Of a stretch of DNA of 22,142 bases, positions 1 to 5,386 are shown piece after piece; the first letter of the stretch is position 1; each line of letters begins with the position of its first letter. The stretch is from positions 1 to 22,142 of the forward strand of contig CAZMJP010000015.1 of the NCBI GenBank assembly GCA_964566895.1. The letters are read 5' to 3'. The notes under the pieces are model-generated. The model saw only the letters and a list, made by a program, of their open reading frames with translations. It had not been told where the DNA came from and did not search any database. Both the position numbers and the translations under genes were made by a program. The DNA comes from CAZMJP01 sp964566895 (GTDB taxonomy: Bacteria; Patescibacteriota; Patescibacteriia; UBA2591; UBA6264).

Positions 1-1151
1 ACTCTGCCGGCGGTGAAATATGCTTGAACGTCGGAAACTGCATAACTCCTAATTTTCGCTGTATTTTCTCCACTTGAATTATATAAATTAAAGTATCCGC
101 CATTGGTGTCTGAAGCGGATAAATCTCCCCGGACACCCCCGGAACTATTGGCGATAACAATACTCCCGTCGCCGTCGCTGTCAGAAACAACCAATTTATA
201 GTTTGGGCTCGTCGTCCCGATGCCGATATTGCCATCCAACCGGTAAATATTGTCTCCCGTTCCCGCCGTCCACCTAGAACCGCTATAAAGGACATTATTT
301 TGATAAAGGGAACCGGTGAAGTTGATGTCACCGGCCACGTCCAGCATCTTGCTCGGACTGACCCCAATACCAACTTTGCCGTCGGACTTTATTCTGACTA
401 ATTCTCCCGGGTTTAATGAATCGCTTCCGCCAAAAATAGCCAGGTCGCTACCTCCGCCAGAAGGCGTGCCGATTTCCCAGTCATATTGGCCAGTTCCTGA
501 ACGGTCAAAGCGCAACCTGACCACATCGCCGCCAGCATTTGAGATAGTCAATCTTTCATTTGAATTGTTTATTCCGACGCCCAAACTGCCTAAAAAATAG
601 CTAACGCCGGTGCCGGAGAAAAACCCTTCACCAGCCGCGCTTAAATCGCCCGTCCCAGTCAAGGAAAAATTACCGCCAATCGTCCCTGAGTCAGAATCAA
701 TGGCCGAATTGCCGACGAGAAATCCACTTGTCCCTGAAGTAATCCCACCGGTGGCGTCAATACTGCCAACTACGTCTAATTTAGCCGCGGTTGGGGTAGC
801 CGTCCCAACACCAAGATTACCTATTTTCCCCTGAGCATCGGGACCTTGGTTAATCGGTCTGGGCACATTGTCTCCCGGAGGCGGGGCCGAGGGCGGAGTC
901 CAAGCCAAAGCATCATGAAAACATTGGAACATCGGAGCATTAGAACACGGGAAGACGGGAATAATAAAATAAATAATTAAAACAAATAAAATAAAAACGC
1001 CGCCAAGGAAAACCTTTCGACCCGGTTTTCCATTCATCGACAGAGTTCCCAAAGTCAAGAAACGTTGTCGCCCGTTTATTGGCTTGATGGACCCCGTCAA
1101 ATCCTTGTTTAACGGGATGAACTGGCAGCGCGCATTCTTTTTAATTTTCAT
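1..1151 (-). CDS. Membrane-anchored fibre-like surface protein with GIGT-type repeats (partial, runs off left edge)
   Basis: Open for 383 codons from the ATG at 1151 to the window edge with no stop, so the C-terminus is missing. The start has a good ribosome site (AGAGGT, about 4 bases upstream). Residues 1-46 are basic and probably cytoplasmic. Residues 47-67 form one hydrophobic segment (FLGGVFILFVLIIYFII). A Pro-rich stretch (about 85-98) follows, then a Gly/Ser/Thr/Asp-rich ectodomain with a recurring motif: GVGTATPTAAKLDV (114-127), GVGINNSNERLTI (191-203), GIGVSPSKMLDV (261-272) and GIGTTSPNYKLVV (310-322). Such repeats are known from phage tail-fibre-like and large secreted surface proteins; the exact role here is unknown. 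It is the last visible gene of a minor-pilin operon, suggesting display with or by the pilus machinery (inference). Residues 65-78 are encoded by an 8-bp tandem repeat (920-959). Plus-strand reading frames over this gene are antisense shadows. Confidence 0.85.
   Translation of the reverse strand, partial: MKIKKNARCQFIPLNKDLTGSIKPINGRQRFLTLGTLSMNGKPGRKVFLGGVFILFVLIIYFIIPVFPCSNAPMFQCFHDALAWTPPSAPPPGDNVPRPINQGPDAQGKIGNLGVGTATPTAAKLDVVGSIDATGGITSGTSGFLVGNSAIDSDSGTIGGNFSLTGTGDLSAAGEGFFSGTGVSYFLGSLGVGINNSNERLTISNAGGDVVRLRFDRSGTGQYDWEIGTPSGGGSDLAIFGGSDSLNPGELVRIKSDGKVGIGVSPSKMLDVAGDINFTGSLYQNNVLYSGSRWTAGTGDNIYRLDGNIGIGTTSPNYKLVVSDSDGDGSIVIANSSGGVRGDLSASDTNGGYFNLYNSSGENTAKIRSYAVSDVQAYFTAGR
920..959. 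repeat. Degenerate 8-bp tandem repeat, 5 units, inside a coding region
   Basis: Five consecutive octamers on the plus strand: AACATTGG, AACATCGG, AGCATTAG, AACACGGG, AAGACGGG. They lie in frame in the fibre-like protein just after its membrane segment. They share the AACATT-type unit with arrays at 15843-15870 and 19303-19342. Confidence 0.75.
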
Positions 1152-1173
1152 AAATACCTCTTCGGCTTACAGA

Positions 1174-1203
1174 GTTTGTTAAAAATTCGACTTTGTAACA
1201 AAC
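1174..1203. repeat. 8-bp inverted repeat in the leader of the fibre gene
   Basis: GTTTGTTA (1174-1181) and TAACAAAC (1196-1203) are perfect inverted arms around a 14-base loop, 23 bases upstream of the fibre-gene start. No T-run follows on either strand, so a terminator is not supported. Confidence 0.5.
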
Positions 1204-1283
1204 CCATAAGCTTAATATTAAATTATTGATTATTAACTATTAAAACGAATACAAAAACTACCCTTCGCGACTTTGAGGGCGCG

Positions 1284-1335
1284 ACAGAGGTCTGACCTCT
1301 GTAATATCTCAAAATTACCAGAGGTCAAACCTCTG
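1284..1335. repeat. Paired REP-like palindromes (GGTCTGACC core)
   Basis: Positions 1284-1302 are a perfect 9-1-9 palindrome (ACAGAGGTC, T, GACCTCTGT). Positions 1319-1335 are a second one (CAGAGGT, CAA, ACCTCTG). The inner halves also pair with each other (GACCTCTGTAAT against ATTACCAGAGGTC, one bulge), giving the two-palindrome layout of a REPIN/BIME. The core matches the palindromes beside the decayed Y1 transposase at 9112 and 9906. A short TCGCG/CGCGA inverted repeat (1265-1284) abuts it. The rest of the 1152-1396 gap shows no gene. Confidence 0.7.
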
Positions 1336-1396
1336 TGAATGTCTTAATTTTACACCAAAACACTAAGAAACAAAAGTATTGAAAACAATTGAAGTC

Positions 1397-2170
1397 TTAA
1401 TCAACGCCGAATTTTTGCCATTTGGGAAAATTACTGGTCACTATTCTCTCATATCCAGAATAAACGCCGGTAGCTCTGACATTAATGCCAATAGGCAAAG
1501 TACTATCGCTCGGGGCAAGGGTGTACGATTCTGACAAAGAACCCAAATTATTGATCCGTATTTTGTAATAATACGATGAAACAGCTAAAGAAATATCGTT
1601 AGGAAAGTCGGCCTTAAAAACCTGGCTCGAATCCGAAGAACAAACTCGAGGCGGGCCAGGCATAGTGGTACATTGATAAATAAGCAAATCACTGGGCTGA
1701 ATCCCGTCTTTTGAAATAGTTAAAGTGGCTGGATAAACAGCCCCATTAATATCCAGATCTAATTGAAAAGATTGATTGGGTTCCAAAGTGATTTTCCAAA
1801 CATTATCTCCGGTGATGGAGCCGCTGCTACACTCGATGCCATCAGGATTAGGACACTGGTCGTCAGGGCTAATGTCGTCATTTGTATAAACAACTGAATA
1901 TTCGGCTTCATTATCCAGCTCCCCGCTAAAGTCGTATTCTGAGGAAAGACCGATATTTTCGTAATTTTTTAAAATCTCGTAAGACACTTTTTCCATAGCG
2001 CTTTCGGCGGCAAAATAAGCCTTTTCAGATATTTCCGCTCCTTTGACTACCTGACTATGGCGAATCATAATATCACCGACCAAAACAGTGCCGGTCAAAA
2101 TGGAGCTAATGATTAAAAGGGTTAGAATTAAAGAAAGGGCTCGGGTTTTCTTGGCATAATAGAAAAACAT
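1397..2170 (-). CDS. PilX-like type IV pilus minor component
   Basis: A 257-residue protein with a short basic N-terminus, a hydrophobic segment at about 12-33 (LSLILTLLIISSILTG) and then the motif SEKAYFAAESAMEKV (about 48-62). That layout resembles PilX-type minor pilins, whose N-terminal helix carries an AYYAAEAG-like motif. It lacks the FTLIE prepilin signature of its neighbours, which is common for PilX-like proteins of this size. The C-terminal part is beta-rich and Ser/Asp-rich with four cysteines, fitting an exported fold. It sits fifth in the pilus operon, after the PilW-like gene and 245 bases before the fibre gene. No clear ribosome site precedes the ATG. Family placement is by motif and context. 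Confidence 0.75.
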   Translation of the reverse strand: MFFYYAKKTRALSLILTLLIISSILTGTVLVGDIMIRHSQVVKGAEISEKAYFAAESAMEKVSYEILKNYENIGLSSEYDFSGELDNEAEYSVVYTNDDISPDDQCPNPDGIECSSGSITGDNVWKITLEPNQSFQLDLDINGAVYPATLTISKDGIQPSDLLIYQCTTMPGPPRVCSSDSSQVFKADFPNDISLAVSSYYYKIRINNLGSLSESYTLAPSDSTLPIGINVRATGVYSGYERIVTSNFPKWQKFGVD

Positions 2171-2209
2171 AAGGTTAACTTTAGTCGCCTTAATAATTTT
2201 TGAGCAAAT

Positions 2210-2400
2210 AAATCACAAATTACAAATCACAAATTACAAACAGTATCTTTAATAAAGCACGAAGCACGAAATCCAAAATAACAAATAATACCAAAATTCT
2301 AAATCTTAAGTTCTAAACCACTGCTAAATCGTATTGTTTATAATTTTTAATTTCGGTCATTAGGATTTGTTTGGAATTTATGATTTGTGATTTGGAACTT
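2210..2400. repeat. Inverted arrays of degenerate 7-bp repeats in an intergenic gap
   Basis: Positions 2211-2240 alternate AATCACA and AATTACA. Positions 2256-2318 continue in period 7 (units such as GCACGAA, ATCCAAA, ATAACAA). Positions 2363-2400 carry the complementary orientation (GGATTTG, GATTTGT, GATTTGG). AAATCACAAAT (2210-2220) is the exact inverse complement of ATTTGTGATTT (2383-2393), so the two arrays could pair in a transcript. They fill the gap between the PilW-like and PilX-like genes; I see no coding sequence here. Confidence 0.7.
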
Positions 2401-2413
2401 ACAGAAAATAAAG

Positions 2414-3148
2414 TTATTTCCTATACGAGTATCTTTGCGGCACGGTTTGCTGAAGAACCAACTCCTTCTCGCCCGTTTTCTCAATTAAAGATTTGAGTTT
2501 TAAAACAACCGTGATTCGAGGATGTTTATAAACTGTTGAGTGGGCGACGAAAGGGTCGCTGGCCGGATTAATATAAAAATCCAAACGTTCAAGGCTGACA
2601 TTGGTCATAGTAATATCTTGATAACTCCCGGTAGAAGTATTACAAGCCCCGCCCCCCTCCTCCTCGGCCGACCCCTCGCATCTTTGCAGAACGCATCTTC
2701 CCCCTTCCTCAGAACAAACGCCGCTGGCGCTCAAAGTGGTCTTATATCGGATTTGGTTCGGGGAACTGGAAAAATCCAATAAACAAAGCTGACTAGCCGG
2801 AACTTTGGCACTGGTTATTTTAAGACAATTCCCCAATCCCGCCGCTTCGTCCACATAAGCATCATAATCAACCATACCGGCGCGGACATCTTTAACTATT
2901 AAACTCATCAGATATTGTCCTTCTTCTTGAATGTTAAGTTGGCCCAAAGTCTTTTCTCTGGCGCCAATGGTATGAAGATAAACGCCCATAGCTGACAAAA
3001 TTATCATTACCAAAATAACCAAAGAGACCATTAGTTCAATCAGGGTGAAGGACTGGGTGCTTGAATGCTTGGATTTTTTGTAAACAAAAATCTCCAGCCT
3101 TTCAGCTAATTTATGTATTTTAAGATTGTCTAAACCTCTCTTATTCAT
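2414..3148 (-). CDS. PilW-like prepilin-type protein with an extended leader
   Basis: A 244-residue protein with a class III prepilin signal: STQS then FTLIELMVSLVILVMIIL, with Glu at mature position 5. Cleavage is expected between Ser33 and Phe34, so residue -1 is Ser rather than the usual Gly. The leader is 33 residues, much longer than the 6-15 usual for type IVa pilins. There is no internal ATG, GTG or TTG in frame before FTLIE, so the long leader is not a start-site error. Residues 27-33 are encoded by 21 bases (3050-3070) of 7-8 bp repeat and may be an insertion into an ancestral KKS-FTLIE junction. The mature part (244 residues total, Cys-rich around 120-170) fits a PilW-like minor pilin. 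It overlaps no neighbour and is followed by a repeat-filled gap. Confidence 0.82.
   Translation of the reverse strand: MNKRGLDNLKIHKLAERLEIFVYKKSKHSSTQSFTLIELMVSLVILVMIILSAMGVYLHTIGAREKTLGQLNIQEEGQYLMSLIVKDVRAGMVDYDAYVDEAAGLGNCLKITSAKVPASQLCLLDFSSSPNQIRYKTTLSASGVCSEEGGRCVLQRCEGSAEEEGGGACNTSTGSYQDITMTNVSLERLDFYINPASDPFVAHSTVYKHPRITVVLKLKSLIEKTGEKELVLQQTVPQRYSYRK
3050..3080. repeat. Short 7-8 bp periodic repeat inside the prepilin leader
   Basis: Plus strand reads GACTGGGTGCTTGAATGCTT then GGATTT, with TGG/TTG cores spaced 7 and 8 bases apart. It resembles the TTGGGTACTTGGAGATTGGA stretch at 12131. It encodes the extra leader residues of the PilW-like protein. Confidence 0.5.
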
Positions 3149-3189
3149 TTCATTTTCTTTTACCCGATTCCCTAATTACCCCACTCCCC

Positions 3190-3750
3190 CTATCTCCAAT
3201 CCGTCAGGCGGGCTTCCAAACTTATTGTCCGGGGATAACCGCGCTCTTTCCAATAAACCGTGGAAACGATTTTTTTCTCGCAATTAGCCGCGCAGTTATC
3301 TCCTAAACTATCGCCGTCGGAGACAGTAACCATCCGCCGGAAAATCCCTTCGTCCGCGCAATGAATATAAGTATCGTCGGCTTGCTGACAAAGATAACAA
3401 TTAGTGCAGTTTTGGATCAACTCGTCGCCGCTAAAAACCGCCGGAGAGGAATCTTCGGTCAAAGGGTTTCCATCATTAATTAAAGAATCATCGTCGTAAT
3501 TGACGATGTAAATATCATTGGTTAAACCATAAGGCCAATCCTGGGACGGGTCAAGCCAGTTGCTATTCCTAATCGCAAAAACAATTTCCATCCCTTCGCG
3601 GGCTAAATTAACCGCCATAACCCTCTCGGCCGACTGGCCACCAATAACCAAATTAGCCATCCCCACGGACAAGATAGCCACAATGGCCGTGACAATAATT
3701 CCAATGGCGACAATGGTTTCAATAAGGGACTGACCACTATACTTAGTCAT
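3190..3750 (-). CDS. PilV-like prepilin-type protein
   Basis: A 186-residue protein starting MTKYSG then QSLIETIVAIGIIVTAIVAI. This is a prepilin signal with Gly at -1 (residue 6) and Glu at mature position 5, followed by a hydrophobic helix to about residue 33. GQSLIE-type signals are typical of PilV/type II pseudopilin I-like minor subunits in this group. The region after the helix (LAREGMEIVFAIRNSNW) is characteristic of such proteins. The distal part has eight cysteines, including CTNCYLC (about 115-121), suggesting disulfides in the exported domain. It lies between the GspH-like and PilW-like genes with short gaps on both sides (30 and 41 bases), consistent with one operon. Confidence 0.82.
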   Translation of the reverse strand: MTKYSGQSLIETIVAIGIIVTAIVAILSVGMANLVIGGQSAERVMAVNLAREGMEIVFAIRNSNWLDPSQDWPYGLTNDIYIVNYDDDSLINDGNPLTEDSSPAVFSGDELIQNCTNCYLCQQADDTYIHCADEGIFRRMVTVSDGDSLGDNCAANCEKKIVSTVYWKERGYPRTISLEARLTDWR

Positions 3751-3780
3751 AATATAAATCTACGAATCCAATACTAATTA

Positions 3781-4302
3781 TTATTGCGTTTTTCTCACAT
3801 CAACCTGTCCTTGGGCATTGACCTCAATATAAACATAGCGATTGCTGTCGTGCTTCAAAATAATTAAATCGGTCCCGCTCAACTCCACCCCCGGATTTGT
3901 CGTCCCGACATAAACCAATCCCTTAGGCGGGAAAAAAATAGTAAAGTAATAATTAAAATCACTCGCCTTAACGTGCTCAGTAAAATTAAATGTCTGAATA
4001 ACCGTATCGTCGCCGTCATCATACTGATGTTCACCGTCATTATCGTAATCATCGGCAAAAAGCTTGTAAGAATCAGCGGTGAGATAAACGCCATAACCAC
4101 CGGGCGGCCGGCTGGAATTAATTTGTTTACCGCTTAAAGCCATCATTTGGGCTTGTTTAATAATGCCAGCCAATTTCTCCGCGTCTGAATTAAGGTCTCT
4201 AATTTGACCGCCCGCCCGCATATTAGCCAAAACTAAACCACTGATGATGCCGGTAATGGCAATAACTACAACCATCTCAATTAAGGTAAATGACTTATCC
4301 AT
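3781..4302 (-). CDS. GspH/FimT-like pseudopilin
   Basis: A 173-residue protein beginning MDKS then FTLIEMVVVIAITGIISGLV: a very short leader, a Ser at the -1 position and Glu at +5. The downstream pattern (LAGIIKQAQMMALSGKQ) followed by a small beta-rich domain matches GspH/FimT pseudopilins, minor subunits that prime pilus assembly. An acidic stretch near residues 85-104 (DDYDNDGEHQYDDGDD) could bind calcium, as seen in several pseudopilins; that is inference. The gene is 42 bases downstream of the prepilin peptidase, whose product would process it. Confidence 0.83.
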   Translation of the reverse strand: MDKSFTLIEMVVVIAITGIISGLVLANMRAGGQIRDLNSDAEKLAGIIKQAQMMALSGKQINSSRPPGGYGVYLTADSYKLFADDYDNDGEHQYDDGDDTVIQTFNFTEHVKASDFNYYFTIFFPPKGLVYVGTTNPGVELSGTDLIILKHDSNRYVYIEVNAQGQVDVRKTQ

Positions 4303-4344
4303 AAAATACTATCCGGAGGACTGGCCTCCGCTATCCGTTAAATT

Positions 4345-5190
4345 TTATCTAAGGTACCAGGCAATCATCTGGACGCCGTAAATGAAAGCAATAACCATGC
4401 CGGTAGCTAAAAAGGGACCCAAGGGAATCTGACTTTTTATTTTTTTCCGGCCCAAAAGAACCAAAATCAAAGAGACAAGGCCGCCGATAACATAAGACGA
4501 AAAAAGGGCGACAATAACCAAGGGCCAGGAAGCTAAAGCCGCTCCCATAAAAAGACCAATCCGCAAATCGCCCAAACCAATTCCTTTCCCCCGGGTGGCA
4601 AAATACTGAAGAGCGAAAAAACCGACCGCGATAACAATGCCAATAGCCATTTGCCGTATCTGGTCAACGATAAAATCGCCATTGAGAAAACTTAACAGTT
4701 GGGGCGTGGTTAAATTCAAAATAAAAACAAGTCCAGTGGCCGGCAAAAGGACAACATCTTCAATCCGTGAATATCTGAAATCATAAACAAAAACAAACAA
4801 GAGAGTGAAAAAAATTAGCCAGTCGCGGAAAATGGCCAGAACAAATCTCAAATATTGCCCGGCTGTCGGAGAAAACAATTGATAAGTAATAATCGCCAAT
4901 TGATTATTCAAACGCCAGACAGACCAAAAAAACAAAAGTCCGGCCGCCAGCTCAACCATCGGATACTGCCAGGAAATTTTCTCATGACAAGACCGACAAC
5001 GTCCCCTTAAAATAATAAAAGAAATCAAGGGGATATTATCATACCAAGCAATTTGACTTTGACACTTTGGACAATACGACCGACCCCAAACAGATTGATG
5101 GCTAGCTAAACGATAGATTAGACAATTTAAAAAACTGCCAAAAGATAAACCGGTGGAAAAAACACAAATGTAAAAAACAATTATTAACAT
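4345..5190 (-). CDS. pilD: Prepilin peptidase (type IV leader peptidase)
   Basis: A 281-residue polytopic membrane aspartic protease that cleaves, and in many bacteria N-methylates, type IV prepilins. The N-terminal domain carries two CxxC pairs (C40/C43 and C65/C68), expected to bind zinc. The catalytic aspartates are visible as D137 (VFVYDFRYSRIED) and D208 in GLGDLRIG (GxGD motif). About seven hydrophobic segments are present, starting at residue 1. It leads the pilus operon, and its substrates are encoded directly downstream. The start lacks a strong ribosome site. Whether the methylase activity is kept cannot be told from the sequence alone. Confidence 0.95.
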   Translation of the reverse strand: MLIIVFYICVFSTGLSFGSFLNCLIYRLASHQSVWGRSYCPKCQSQIAWYDNIPLISFIILRGRCRSCHEKISWQYPMVELAAGLLFFWSVWRLNNQLAIITYQLFSPTAGQYLRFVLAIFRDWLIFFTLLFVFVYDFRYSRIEDVVLLPATGLVFILNLTTPQLLSFLNGDFIVDQIRQMAIGIVIAVGFFALQYFATRGKGIGLGDLRIGLFMGAALASWPLVIVALFSSYVIGGLVSLILVLLGRKKIKSQIPLGPFLATGMVIAFIYGVQMIAWYLR

Positions 5191-5234
5191 ACGGATTATT
5201 TAATTAATTTAATAATTCAATCCGAGGGGTTAGA

Positions 5235-5276
5235 GGAGTTATTTGTTCCACCACCTTATTTTCCAGAACAAACTCC
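5235..5276 (-). promoter_or_regulatory. Hairpin in the 5' leader of the pilus operon
   Basis: GGAGTT (5235-5240) pairs with AACTCC (5271-5276), and TGTTC (5244-5248) with GAACA (5266-5270), with a 3-base bulge and a 17-base loop. It lies between the candidate operon promoter and the prepilin peptidase start, so it would sit in an approximately 115-nt leader RNA. No T-run follows. A regulatory role is inferred only. Confidence 0.45.
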
Positions 5277-5312
5277 CGCTTTAGAGAATAATTTAAAGAT
5301 TAGCTGAATATT

Positions 5313-5341
5313 ATTATACCAGATTTTAAACGAATTTTAAA
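5313..5341 (-). promoter_or_regulatory. Candidate extended -10 promoter of the pilus operon
   Basis: Minus strand: TTTAAA, 17-base spacer, TATAAT, with TGG directly before the -10 (TGn extension). Predicted start near 5306. It is the only good promoter-like site between the glycosyltransferase fusion and the pilus genes. Confidence 0.6.
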
Positions 5342-5386
5342 GAAAAATCGACGTTTAATTCTGCTCATTTATTAGAAGGCATCTCT

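Noticed and set aside
316..834. Two plus-strand reading frames of 94 and 74 residues
   Set aside because: Pro-rich antisense shadows of the fibre gene, which is open for 383 codons on the minus strand with a good ribosome site.
2210..2400. CRISPR array
   Set aside because: Units are 7 bp and degenerate with no unique spacers; no cas genes in the window.
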